Assembly (NCBI RefSeq): GCF_033060595.1
Contig: NZ_CP133038.1
Coordinates: 1,364,001-1,428,000 of the forward strand
Direction: 5' to 3'
DNA length: 64,000 bases
Origin: Pyramidobacter sp. YE332
GTDB lineage: Bacteria; Synergistota; Synergistia; Synergistales; Dethiosulfovibrionaceae
Shown here: positions 42,966 to 52,268 of the stretch, one piece after another
Position numbering within the stretch: position 1 is the stretch's first letter
Layout: every line of letters starts with the position of its first letter
Notes under the pieces: generated by a model
What the model saw: the letters and a program-made list of their open reading frames with translations, nothing else
The model's database searches: none
What the model was told of the DNA's origin: nothing
Made by a program: the position numbers and the translations under genes

Positions 42966-44258
42966 CTAAAGCGAGCTTTCGTCGTCTTCCGCGATAGAAA
43001 CTTTGGCGCCCAGCCCCTGCAGGGCGCGATCGAAATTTTCGTACCCTCTCAGGATATGGTCAAGGCCGTAAACGCGAGTCTCGCCTTCAGCCGCCAGCCC
43101 CGCCAGCACCAAGGCGGCGCCGGCGCGAAGATCGGTTCCCTGCACGCTGGCGCCGTACAGAGCGGGTACGCCGTTGATGACCGCCGTGTTGCCCTGGATC
43201 TCGATCGCCGCGCCCATTTTGCGAAGTTCCGCCACGTGCTGAAAACGGGATTCGAAGATGCTTTCCTTGATCACGCTCGTGCCCTTGGCGAGGCACAGCG
43301 CGGCCATCAGCTGCGGCTGCACGTCGGTGGGGAAGCCGGGATAAGGCATGGTCTTGACCGACAGCTTCTTGAGCCTGTCGCGCGAGGGATAAACGGTGAC
43401 GCTGCTTTCCTGCCGTTCATAAGACACGTCGGCCTCTTCCAGTTTGGCCAGAAGAGAATCGAAATGCTGAGGCGTCACGTCGGTCACGGTCACTTCGCCG
43501 TTCGTGATCACGCCGGCCAAGAGGTACGTGCATGAAGCGATGCGGTCGGGGATGATCTGGACGCGGCCGGAAACCAATCCGGCCCGACCGTTGACCTGGA
43601 TCACGCCGGCGTTGTCCTTTTTATAACAGACCTCGGCCCCCATCGCCTGAAGCGCCTGAACCAAATTCGTGATCTCCGGCTCGCGGGCGGCGTTTTCGAT
43701 CGTCGTCTCGCCGTCCGCCAGCACCGCCGCCATGACAAGGTTCTCCGTCGCGCCCACCGAAGGGAAATCCAGATATATTCTGCAGCCGCGCAGTTTCTTG
43801 GCGCTGGCATAGACGGCCCCGTGGCTGAGTTCGATCGAAGCGCCCATTTTCGCCAGCCCCTTGAGATGCAGATCGATCGGCCGGGCGCCGATCGCACAGC
43901 CTCCCGGCAAAGGCATGACCGCCCTTCCCGTCTGGGCAAGCAGCGGTCCCAAAAGGATCGAAGAAGCGCGCATCTTTTGCACCAGCGAGGCGGGCATTTC
44001 GCAGATCAGGTCGCCCCGACGGGTCACCGTGGCCGTGCCATCCTCGAACTGCACCCCCATCCCCAGCGCGCACAAAAGAGCGACCAGCGTCTCGGTATCG
44101 CGCAGAAGCGGCACATTGGTACATGTCAGTTTTTCGCCGTCGCCGAGCAGAAGAGCCGCCGCCATCACCGGCAGCGCGGCGTTCTTGGATCCCTGGGTAC
44201 GAACCTTCCCCTTGAGAGCCGCTCCGCCGGAAATCTTTAAAAACTGGGCATTACTCAT
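42966..44258 (-). CDS. murA: UDP-N-acetylglucosamine 1-carboxyvinyltransferase
   Basis: First committed step of peptidoglycan synthesis. 430 residues with GSKNAALPVMAAALLL near the start, the active-site loop LPGGCAIGARPIDLH containing the cysteine that fosfomycin alkylates, and GFPTDVQPQLMAALCLA. The ATG follows GGAG; three residues of in-frame extension are not needed. Leads the run to ispG; a good TATAAT lies upstream. No second murA is seen here. Confidence 0.97.
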   Translation of the reverse strand: MSNAQFLKISGGAALKGKVRTQGSKNAALPVMAAALLLGDGEKLTCTNVPLLRDTETLVALLCALGMGVQFEDGTATVTRRGDLICEMPASLVQKMRASSILLGPLLAQTGRAVMPLPGGCAIGARPIDLHLKGLAKMGASIELSHGAVYASAKKLRGCRIYLDFPSVGATENLVMAAVLADGETTIENAAREPEITNLVQALQAMGAEVCYKKDNAGVIQVNGRAGLVSGRVQIIPDRIASCTYLLAGVITNGEVTVTDVTPQHFDSLLAKLEEADVSYERQESSVTVYPSRDRLKKLSVKTMPYPGFPTDVQPQLMAALCLAKGTSVIKESIFESRFQHVAELRKMGAAIEIQGNTAVINGVPALYGASVQGTDLRAGAALVLAGLAAEGETRVYGLDHILRGYENFDRALQGLGAKVSIAEDDESSL

Positions 44259-44332
44259 AACTCCCACTCCTAAGGCACGTTTTTATGATAGCCAAGATAC
44301 AAATACTTTTACATTATACAACAACTACAAGA

Positions 44333-44363
44333 AAGCCGTCACCCTCGATCAGGGCGACGGCTT
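44333..44363 (-). terminator. Terminator after the WecA-like gene
   Basis: AAGCCGTCGCCCT pairs with AGGGTGACGGCTT, one mismatch, loop GATCG, followed on minus by TCTTGT. It partly overlaps the likely -35 region of murA. Confidence 0.65.
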
Positions 44364-44368
44364 TTCCC

Positions 44369-45234
44369 CTATAAACGCAAAAGCAGATAGGCGCAGGACA
44401 GACTGATGATCTGCAGGAAGCTCAAGACCGCCAGGACCCCGAACGGCGACAGCCCTTTATCCAGCAGACGATGATGAATATGGCTCCGATCGGGATAAAA
44501 AGGCGATTTCCCCGCGGCAGCGCGACGGATGATCGCCGCCAGAGTGTCGATCACAGGCACGCCGCCAATGAAAAGCAGCAGCGCGCAGAACTTGTAAATG
44601 CCGAGATTCATCGGCAGCAGCCAAAGCATCGTGACGGCCGCGGTAAAGTAGCCCAGCAGGTAGACGCCGCCGTCCCCCAGGAAAGTTCTCGCCCTGGGGA
44701 AATTCCAGAAAAAGATCCCTGCGATCATGGCAATGACCGGCATTACCATAGTCGAAGCGCTCATCCAGCCGATAAAGCTCAGACTGAGGAAGGCCATGGA
44801 AAGAGCCAAGCCGTTGATGCCGTCGATAAAGTTGTAAGCGTTCGTCACGCCGGCGACCCAGAACAACAGAACGCCCATATGCAGCGCATCCTGCCGTCCC
44901 ACCATGAGCAACGAGACGGCGGCGGCAAGGAAATGCACGACCAGGCGTCCGAGCGGGGACAGAGAAAGCATGTCGTCCACATAGCCGGCAAAAAAAACGA
45001 TCGTCGCGCCGGTCACGATGATCCTCAGTTCGAACGAAACCCGGGCAAAAAGCAGCGCCCACATCAGCAGGCCGCTCCACAAAACAAGCCCGGCGCCGCG
45101 CGGCACCGGGTCATGGTGGATCTTGCGCTGATCCGGGTAATCCATCATGCCGTAACGCTCCGCCAGCATGATGGCAATGGGAGTCATCCCGCCGCCCCAC
45201 AACAGAAAGATCACAAAAAGCCAGAACGGCTTCA

Positions 45235-45235
<1 letters not shown>
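44369..45235 (-). CDS. WecA/TagO-like undecaprenyl-phosphate sugar-1-phosphate transferase
   Basis: 288 residues, about ten membrane helices. PNPT-family motifs: RKIHHDPVPRGAG, FFAGYVDDMLSLSPLGR (metal-binding aspartates), TNAYNFIDGINGLA, ARTFLGDGGVYLLGY and the cytoplasmic HIHHRLLDKG. The last motif favours the WecA/TagO branch over MraY. Likely begins O-antigen or related polymer synthesis on the C55 carrier made by UppS. The ATG overlaps the stop of rpiB-upp by one base. Confidence 0.88.
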
Positions 45236-46347
<1,112 letters not shown>

Positions 46348-46415
46348 TCAAAAGAAGTCGATTCGCCGACCTTCAGTCATTTCCACGGAACAAGGCTATT
46401 TTGCCACACTTGCAT

Positions 46416-46454
46416 AAAAAAAGCGAGGTCATCCACGAAAAGTGGATGCCTCGC
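46416..46454 (-). terminator. Terminator of the mmd operon
   Basis: GCGAGG(C)ATCCAC and GTGGATG(A)CCTCGC form a stem with one bulge, followed on minus by TTTTTTT. Confidence 0.88.
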
Positions 46455-46472
46455 CTTCGGGACCGGCAGTTT

Positions 46473-46886
46473 TCAGCCAATAACCACGAGAACGTCGCCG
46501 CTGTTCACGGCCGAACCCTCGTTCACACGGATCTCCAGCACCTTGCCGTCGCGGCCGGCGGGAATTTCGTTTTCCATCTTCATGGCCTCGAGGATCAGAA
46601 GATTGTCATTGGCCGTCACGGTGTCGCCCACCTTGGCAAGGACGCGCAGGACTTTGCCGGGCATAGGCGCCGTCACTTCCGTGCTGCCCGCCGGAGCGGC
46701 GGCGGCCGGCGCCGCCACCGGAGCGGGCGCAGCCTTGGGCGCCGGCGCCGGAGCAGCGGCAGGAGCAGAAACGGGAGCCGCCGCAACGGGCGCAGCCTGA
46801 GGCGCCGCGACAGGAGCGGCGCCAGCAAGAGGCTCGACGTTTACGTCATAGGACTTGCCATTCACGGTAATCTTATACATCGACAT
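46473..46886 (-). CDS. mmdC: Biotin carrier subunit of a Na+-pump-type decarboxylase
   Basis: 137 residues. A short N-terminal region ([20 protein letters not shown]), then about 45 residues of Ala/Pro linker, then a biotinyl domain with the modified lysine in EAMKMENE (Lys103). The linker lets biotin travel between the carboxyltransferase and the membrane decarboxylase. The ATG follows GAGGAGG. Last gene before a strong terminator; the usual partner mmdB does not follow. Could belong to methylmalonyl-CoA or glutaconyl-CoA decarboxylase. Confidence 0.9.
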   Translation of the reverse strand: MSMYKITVNGKSYDVNVEPLAGAAPVAAPQAAPVAAAPVSAPAAAPAPAPKAAPAPVAAPAAAAPAGSTEVTAPMPGKVLRVLAKVGDTVTANDNLLILEAMKMENEIPAGRDGKVLEIRVNEGSAVNSGDVLVVIG

Positions 46887-46964
46887 TATGAGTATCCTCC
46901 TCGGTTGTTTTTCAATGAGATAATTTTTTCGGATTTCAGGCGCACTGACCTGAACCGTCAGTCA

Positions 46965-47381
46965 CTAATTCCAGCGGTCAGAGAGAGCTCCCTGAAGCGC
47001 TTCGATGCGTCCACAGGCGATCCATGCCGTTTCGTCGCTGCCGATCAGATGCACGCCGGCCGGAACGATCGATCTGATGGACATCATAGTTCCCGTCTGC
47101 GCCGCGATCGCCGCCGCGATAACGGCCACGAGTTCGTCGTCCGAAGCCGTTCCGACGCGAACAGGCGCAGCGCCTGCAGCAACTTGCGCAGGAGCGGGAG
47201 CGGCCGCTGGAGCTTTTTGATTGCCGGCGACCTTGGAAACAACGCGCATGGCAAAGATAACCAACGTCAGTCCCGCCAAAACAAGGAAAACGACGCTGAA
47301 GGCGATCAGTGAAAGAGCCGTAGCACCGCCCATTCCTTCAAAGGACGCTGCTAATGTTTTTACTGCTTCGGTAGCGGGCAT
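46965..47381 (-). CDS. mmdD: Small membrane (delta, OadG-like) subunit of the decarboxylase
   Basis: 138 residues. One membrane helix at about 22-46 (ATALSLIAFSVVFLVLAGLT), an Ala/Pro-rich stretch, then a cytoplasmic end with DELVAVIAAAIAAQTGT and IRSIV, the pattern of OadG/MmdD, which hold the complex together. The ATG follows GAGGAGG, 15 bases after mmdA. Family assignment is by pattern and position. Confidence 0.82.
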   Translation of the reverse strand: MPATEAVKTLAASFEGMGGATALSLIAFSVVFLVLAGLTLVIFAMRVVSKVAGNQKAPAAAPAPAQVAAGAAPVRVGTASDDELVAVIAAAIAAQTGTMMSIRSIVPAGVHLIGSDETAWIACGRIEALQGALSDRWN

Positions 47382-47396
47382 CGCTCTTCCTCCTCA

Positions 47397-48956
47397 CTAG
47401 TTGGGCATGACGCCGTGCTTCTTGCGGGGCAGAGCCTGGCGTTTCGTGCGGTGAGCCTTCAACGCCTGAATGACTTCGTACCGGGTTTCTTCGGGGAGGA
47501 TGACCTTGTCGACGTAACCGCGGCTGGCCGCCTGATACGGCGTCGCAAAGGCGTCTTCATACTCGCTGATGAGCTCGGCGCGCTCAGCCTGAGGATCCTT
47601 GGCCGCTTCGATCTCCTTGCGGAAGATGATATTGGCCGCGCCGGCCGCTCCCATGACGGCGATCTGCGACTGAGGCCAGGCAAGGACAGAATCGGCCCCC
47701 AGCGCCTTGGAACACATGCCGATATAAGCGCCGCCGTAAGCTTTGCGCATCACCACCGTGATCAGGGGCACGGTCGCCTCGCTGTAAGCATACAGCATCT
47801 TGGCGCCGTGACGGATGATACCGCCCCACTCCTGCGCCTTGCCGGGCAGGTAACCGGGGACGTCGACGAACGTCACGATCGGAAGGTTGAAGGCGTCGCA
47901 GTGACGGATAAAACGGCTCGCCTTATCAGAACAGTCGATATCGAGGCATCCCGCCATCACGCTGGCCTGATTGGCAACAATGCCGACCGGCATACCGTCG
48001 AAGCTGGCATAGCCGATCACGATGTTCTTGGCCCACATCGCCTGAACCTCGACGAACTTGCCGTCGTCGACCACCGCCTTGATCACGTTGTGCACATCGT
48101 ACCCCTTGTTGGAATCGGTGGGCACCATGGTGCGCAGAGCCATCTCCGTGCGGGAGACGGGGTCGCTCGTCGCCACGCGGGGCGCGTCGCCCATGTTGTT
48201 GCTGGGCAAGTAGCTCAGCACGTCACGAACCTGCTGGAAGCATTCCTGCTCGGAAGCGGCGAAGAAATGCGCGTTGCCGGAGCGACTGTTATGAGTTTTG
48301 GCGCCGCCCAGCTCCTCGCTGGAAATCTCTTCGCCGGTCACCGTCTTGATGACGGCGGGGCCCGTGATATGCATGATGCTGATCTTGTCAACCATAAAGA
48401 TGTAATCCGTCAAAGCGGGGCTGTACACCGCGCCGCCAGCCGTCGGACCGACGATGACCGACATCTGCGGGATGATGCCGCTGGAAATGGTATTGCGGTA
48501 GAAGATTCCACCGTAGCCGTCCAAAGCGTCAACGGCTTCCTGAATACGAGCTCCGCCGCTGTCGTTGATGCCGACGATCGGACAGCCGTTGCGAAGGGCA
48601 AGGTCCATGACTTTGCAGATCTTGGCAGCGTGCATCTGTCCCAGAGAGCCGCCGAGAACCGTAAAGTCCTGGCTGAAAACGTAAACGATGCGTCCGCCGA
48701 CCGTGCCGTAGCCCGTGACGACGCCGTCGCCTAAATATTTTTTGTTCTCCATGCCGAAATTCGTGCAGCGATGTTCCACAAATTCGTCGAGCTCGACAAA
48801 CGATCCCTCATCCATGAGGAGATCGATCCTTTCACGAGCCGTGAGACTGCCCTTGGCCTTGTGCTTGGCAACAGCCTTCTCGCCGCCGCCGGCCGCCGCC
48901 TTGGCGCGCTTGTCGAGAAGCACATTGCAAAGCTCATCGATGGTTTTTACCGCCAT
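47397..48956 (-). CDS. mmdA: Methylmalonyl-CoA (acyl-CoA) decarboxylase alpha subunit, carboxyltransferase
   Basis: 519 residues with both halves of the acyl-CoA carboxyltransferase fold: LTARERIDLLMDEGSFVELD, GINDSGGARIQEAVDALDG and GPTAGGAVYSPALTD in the first; VPGYLPGKAQEWGGIIRHGA and MRKAYGGAYIGMCSKALGAD in the second, the oxyanion-forming glycines included. Moves CO2 from the acyl-CoA to biotin on MmdC. The same fold serves propionyl-CoA carboxylase, but the following delta and biotin genes fit a Na+-pumping decarboxylase. The ATG follows AAGGAGG. The promoter lies at 49088-49115. Confidence 0.92.
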   Translation of the reverse strand: MAVKTIDELCNVLLDKRAKAAAGGGEKAVAKHKAKGSLTARERIDLLMDEGSFVELDEFVEHRCTNFGMENKKYLGDGVVTGYGTVGGRIVYVFSQDFTVLGGSLGQMHAAKICKVMDLALRNGCPIVGINDSGGARIQEAVDALDGYGGIFYRNTISSGIIPQMSVIVGPTAGGAVYSPALTDYIFMVDKISIMHITGPAVIKTVTGEEISSEELGGAKTHNSRSGNAHFFAASEQECFQQVRDVLSYLPSNNMGDAPRVATSDPVSRTEMALRTMVPTDSNKGYDVHNVIKAVVDDGKFVEVQAMWAKNIVIGYASFDGMPVGIVANQASVMAGCLDIDCSDKASRFIRHCDAFNLPIVTFVDVPGYLPGKAQEWGGIIRHGAKMLYAYSEATVPLITVVMRKAYGGAYIGMCSKALGADSVLAWPQSQIAVMGAAGAANIIFRKEIEAAKDPQAERAELISEYEDAFATPYQAASRGYVDKVILPEETRYEVIQALKAHRTKRQALPRKKHGVMPN

Positions 48957-49087
48957 ACTGGTACCTCCTTGAAAAATATGAACTGCCGTTAACGCCGTTT
49001 ATCTTTAACGCTCATCAGACGTCAATCCGTGAGGCGCTTGACAAGAATGGAGCTCGCCCTTTCCTTCGCCGAAAAAACAATAATCAT

Positions 49088-49115
49088 ACTCTATCAGTAA
49101 TTCGGGCAAAGTCAA
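49088..49115 (-). promoter_or_regulatory. Candidate promoter of mmdA-D-C
   Basis: TTGACT (49115-49110), 16 bases, TAGAGT (49093-49088), with about 125 nt of leader before mmdA. The rest of the gap to 49264 shows nothing I can name. Confidence 0.5.
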
Positions 49116-49264
49116 TCACGAATCGCTCCTTGTTTTCCCGTGCGCACGAGGGCTGCGGAGGAAAGCGGGAACCGCCTACAAATAATAACAGAGAATAACG
49201 AAAAAAGCTCTTATTCTTCTTGCTGAATTCTTAAAAAAATGCGAGAAACACGTCCGACAGAATT

Positions 49265-49495
49265 TTAAACATATCGAAAACCAAGGAGCGCTCCGAGAAA
49301 CATCATCAAACCGCCGACAAGGCAGAGCCATAAGATCGAGCGGAGATAAAGCAACATCGCGCCGCCCCCGGGGTAACGGCCCGTCTGAATGCCGCGGATC
49401 AGCTTTACAAGGAAGAACGTTGCCGCAAAGAAAACAAGGCCCAACAAGGCCTGAAAATTTAGGGCCGGAAGCCCCATGATGATCTTTTTTTCCAC
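49265..49495 (-). CDS. Small two-helix membrane protein, unknown
   Basis: 76 residues with two likely membrane helices (LNFQALLGLVFFAATFFLVKL and LYLRSILWLCLVGGLMMFLG) and a short basic loop (IRGIQTGRYPGGG). GTG start behind AGGAGG with a six-base spacer, and a plausible promoter upstream, so it is likely real. I do not recognise the family. It lies upstream of mmdA and might relate to the decarboxylase, but this is only position. Confidence 0.6.
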   Translation of the reverse strand: MEKKIIMGLPALNFQALLGLVFFAATFFLVKLIRGIQTGRYPGGGAMLLYLRSILWLCLVGGLMMFLGALLGFRYV

Positions 49496-49514
49496 GTTGT
49501 CCCTCCTGGGTGCG

Positions 49515-49542
49515 AATATACGACGATAATATCACAATCCAA
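49515..49542 (-). promoter_or_regulatory. Candidate promoter of the small membrane protein
   Basis: TTGGAT (49542-49537), 16 bases, TATATT (49520-49515), followed by a leader of ~15 nt to AGGAGG. The stretch from here to the IS element at 49691 shows nothing recognisable. Confidence 0.5.
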
Positions 49543-49813
49543 TATTCCCATGGCAACGAGTTCAATGATTGCGGCAATAATACTCCTCCATCAGTCAAAA
49601 AGCCGGACGCAAGGGCGCCGCGAGGAAGACTCACAAAGCGAGCGTCGCAGCGTACAGAAAACTATGTCACTGCGCTCTACCGAGAATCATAACCACCGGC
49701 CGTGCCGGTGGTTTGCACAAGCCCCCTTGGGGCATCTTCCCAGCCGAGCCTATAGGCTCATCGAAAAGTCTGTCAGCCGCACAACTCTCACAGGCTGCCC
49801 CTAAAGGGGCTCT

Positions 49814-50290
49814 CTACTTGCCTTCCTGTGCCGGCTTACCCGTAAACGGGTCAACGTACTCTTTGATCGTCAGCTGTTCCTCGGCATGATCTTCCTGTAA
49901 TTGATTCCTGATGGAGGTCTCTATTGCATTCTTGTTGCGTCCTACCGTGCTTACGTAATAACCGCGACACCAGAAATGTCGATTGCCATATTTGTACTTC
50001 AGATTCGCGTACTTCTCGTAAATCATCAGACTGCTTTTACCTTTCAAGTAAACCATCACCTGTGATATGCTGTATTTGGGCGGTATACTCAGGAGCATGT
50101 GGACGTGATCTTTGCATGCTTCCGCCTCCAATATTTCAATTTCTTTGTACGCACACAGTTTTCTCAGCATCAGGCCAATGTCTTGTTTGATCTTCCCGTA
50201 GATGATCTGGCGGCGATACTTCGGCGCAAATACCACGTGATACTTACACTCCCACTTCGTGTGTGCTAAACTACTTATGTCAAGTTTCAT
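49814..50290 (-). CDS. tnpA: IS200-type Y1 transposase
   Basis: 158 residues. ECKYHVVFAPKYRRQIIYG, the HUH metal motif CKDHVHMLLSIPP, and the catalytic tyrosine in CRGYYVSTVGRNK identify the TnpA of IS200/IS605 elements, which cut and join single DNA strands. Full length, no internal stop, so it may be active. The ribosome site CCAAAGGAGGA (50311-50301) can pair with a complementary upstream stretch at 50347-50357. Confidence 0.95.
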   Translation of the reverse strand: MKLDISSLAHTKWECKYHVVFAPKYRRQIIYGKIKQDIGLMLRKLCAYKEIEILEAEACKDHVHMLLSIPPKYSISQVMVYLKGKSSLMIYEKYANLKYKYGNRHFWCRGYYVSTVGRNKNAIETSIRNQLQEDHAEEQLTIKEYVDPFTGKPAQEGK

Positions 50291-50300
50291 CAGGACTTGA

Positions 50301-50357
50301 TCCTCCTTTGGTTTGGCTTGGCGGCTGACAGACCGTTCTTACTTTACCAAAGGAGGA
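50301..50357 (-). promoter_or_regulatory. Inverted repeat sequestering the transposase ribosome site
   Basis: TCCTCCTTTGG (minus 50357-50347) is an exact 11-base complement of the ribosome site CCAAAGGAGGA (minus 50311-50301), with 35 nt between. In RNA this closes the site, as known for IS200. Confidence 0.7.
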
Positions 50358-50421
50358 GTCCTTTTTCTCCATAGCTAAAGCCTTTTGGAACCACCGGCAC
50401 TGCCGGTGGTTTTCGTTTTAC

Positions 50422-50465
50422 AAAAAAAGACAGGCAGAAAGAAAAATTTTCTGCCTGTCTTTTTT
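50422..50465 (-). terminator. Terminator of the tig-to-oxidoreductase run
   Basis: AAAAGACAGGCAGAAA and TTTCTGCCTGTCTTTT form a stem of about 16 pairs flanked by A and T runs; works in both directions. It stands just outside the IS element. Confidence 0.9.
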
Positions 50466-50526
50466 ACTGTTCTCGACGCGCCTTTGCGCTACAAAAGGGC
50501 ACGGAGCCTTTTCAACGAAACCGGTA

Positions 50527-51474
50527 TCAATCCTGAAAATGAATCTGCTTCAATATGTCCACGGCCACCTGAAGCGCCCGCTTGCCGTCCGAAATCCCGA
50601 CCAGCGGCTGGCGCCCCTCGCGCACGCAGGTCATGAAATGCTGGAGCTCCTGCTTGAGCGGCTCTCCTTTCGGCAACAAAGGATGTTCGATCACTTCGAT
50701 CAAACTTCCGGCAGCCGACGTTTGCGGTGCATGATGGACCATCACGTCCTGAGTTTCGAAGTTCACGGAATAATACTTGTCGCGGCACATGACATCCATC
50801 TGGCGCAGGCGGCGCTCCGCCACCCGGCTCACCTGAATGTCGGCGACCGCTCCCGACTCGAAAGCGATCTGGGCGACGGCAAGATCCTCGTGATTCGTGC
50901 GGATCTTGCGTCCCATCGCGTTGATCGCCGCGATTTCGGACTTCACGAGCGAAAGCACAATATCGATGTCGTGAATCATCAGATCGAGCACGACCCCCAC
51001 GTCGCCGATCCGCGACGAAAAGGGGCCCTGGCGGCGCGACTGTATGCAGAGCGGATCGTTTTTGATCTCGCCGTCAAGATAGCGGATCGCGCTGTTGAAT
51101 CGTTCCACGTGCCCGACCTGGAGAACGATGCCGTTGTCCCGGGCGATGTCCAAAAGCGCCGAAGCCTGCTCCACGGTGCTCGTCACCGGTTTTTCGATCA
51201 GCAGGTGGATCCCCTGTCGGGCCAGACGGCTGGCCACGTCAAAATGAGCAACGGTCGGCACGACAACGCTGATCGCTTCGGGCCTCTGTTCGCTGACGAA
51301 TCGTTCTACGTCGGTATAGGCCGGCACGCCGTACTGCGCGCCGATCTCCTCCGCGGCTGAGAGAGAGCTGTCAACAACGCCAACCAGCTTCGCTCCCATC
51401 AGTTCTTTGTATATGCGCGCGTGGATACGGCCAAGATGTCCTACTCCGATGACGCCAACTCGGATGCTCCCCAC
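50527..51474 (-). CDS. Gfo/Idh/MocA-family NAD(P)-dependent oxidoreductase
   Basis: About 315 residues. N-terminal Rossmann fold VGVIGVGHLGRIHARIYKEL, the LLIEKPVTSTVEQA motif with the catalytic lysine, then a C-terminal substrate domain with VGHVERFNSAIR and DLMIHDIDIVLSL. The HVERFN pattern recalls UDP-GlcNAc 3-dehydrogenases used for amino-sugar lipid A, but substrate is not proven. The GTG chosen has GGGGTGA before it; another GTG three codons upstream is in frame. Last gene of the run, next to pgeF. Confidence 0.8.
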   Translation of the reverse strand: MGSIRVGVIGVGHLGRIHARIYKELMGAKLVGVVDSSLSAAEEIGAQYGVPAYTDVERFVSEQRPEAISVVVPTVAHFDVASRLARQGIHLLIEKPVTSTVEQASALLDIARDNGIVLQVGHVERFNSAIRYLDGEIKNDPLCIQSRRQGPFSSRIGDVGVVLDLMIHDIDIVLSLVKSEIAAINAMGRKIRTNHEDLAVAQIAFESGAVADIQVSRVAERRLRQMDVMCRDKYYSVNFETQDVMVHHAPQTSAAGSLIEVIEHPLLPKGEPLKQELQHFMTCVREGRQPLVGISDGKRALQVAVDILKQIHFQD

Positions 51475-51518
51475 ATGATTCACCCCGTTTTATATGTTGC
51501 ACTGCTCTTTTTATCTTA

Positions 51519-52268
51519 TCACGTGCATTCCGCTTTTTGTGGCCTTTCTGTCTGTATCGTGAGAAGCATCCGCGGATCGTTTTCCCGAGTGGAGCGCCTG
51601 TGGGAGTAGAACAGATCGGTCCGGCAGCACGTGCACTGGGACTCGAGGAAAATGCGTTCGGCGGGAACGCCCTGTTCCTGCAGCTGGCCGGCGATCTGTC
51701 TTTTCAGGTCGAACAGCGCGTAATCGGCCGAAACGCGGACGGCCTCCGGAGCAAAGACTTTCAGAGCTTCGGCCGTAGAGGGATCGTCCATGCGGCGGCT
51801 GTAACACGCTCCGGAAATACACGGCCCCACCCACGCATAAAGGTTCTGCGGAGCGGCGCTGCCAAATCTTTGACGGGCCGAATCCATTCCCGAAGCGCAG
51901 ATATTTTTCAAAGTCCCCTTGAAACCGGAATGCAGCGCCAGAATCCAGGGCGTTTCCCCAAGCGAGAGAACTACGACCGGCGCGCAGTCTCCGAAGCGCA
52001 GTCCGCAGGCTGCGTCTCCGGGCGCGATCAGCAGACCGTCGGCCCGGTCCTTCTCGGGATAGCGGAGCGCCCGGTCTGCGGAAAGGACGCGCGTGCCGTG
52101 GACCTGGCCGGGCAGGACGAACGGGGCACGCGCCGCCAGGCGCTCGATCTCGTCCTGCGCGCTGACGCCCTTCAAAGAGATCCGCACATGAAAGGGAGCC
52201 TGCGGGGGCAGCGGATAATCATAAAACCCGCGATGCGACGCGATCGTAAAAGTTTTACAGCCATCCAT
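51519..52268 (-). CDS. pgeF: YfiH/PgeF-family (laccase-domain) protein
   Basis: 249 residues. Zinc ligands of the family: LPGQVHGTRVL (His), FGDCAPVVVLS (Cys) and LALHSGFKGTLKNI (His). The end has SQCTCCRTDLFYSHRRS. Known roles are purine nucleoside phosphorolysis and editing of cytoplasmic peptidoglycan precursors. The usual HAGWRGT is HSGFKGT here. The ATG overlaps the folC stop by 14 bases. Confidence 0.87.
   Translation of the reverse strand: MDGCKTFTIASHRGFYDYPLPPQAPFHVRISLKGVSAQDEIERLAARAPFVLPGQVHGTRVLSADRALRYPEKDRADGLLIAPGDAACGLRFGDCAPVVVLSLGETPWILALHSGFKGTLKNICASGMDSARQRFGSAAPQNLYAWVGPCISGACYSRRMDDPSTAEALKVFAPEAVRVSADYALFDLKRQIAGQLQEQGVPAERIFLESQCTCCRTDLFYSHRRSTRENDPRMLLTIQTERPQKAECT

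Larger units (their letters stand above)
49691..50411 (-). mobile_element. IS200/IS605-type insertion sequence
   Basis: About 720 bp bounded by two hairpins: AACCACCGGC-n3-GCCGGTGGTT at 49691-49713 and again at 50389-50411, with loops CGT and ACT. Such subterminal hairpins are what single-strand Y1 transposases recognise. Inside is one transposase gene and no tnpB. A 13-bp inverted repeat (GTCTGTCAGCCGC at 49768-49780, its complement at 50321-50333) links the two ends. Exact cleavage sites were not determined. Confidence 0.85.

Noticed and set aside
49176-49634. 152-codon minus frame over the small membrane protein
   Set aside because: It runs through the promoter and the AGGAGG site of the 76-residue gene and has no domain features.
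49691-50411. REP or CRISPR-like repeats from the two AACCACCGGC hairpins
   Set aside because: Only two copies, placed exactly around an IS200-type transposase gene; they are IS ends.
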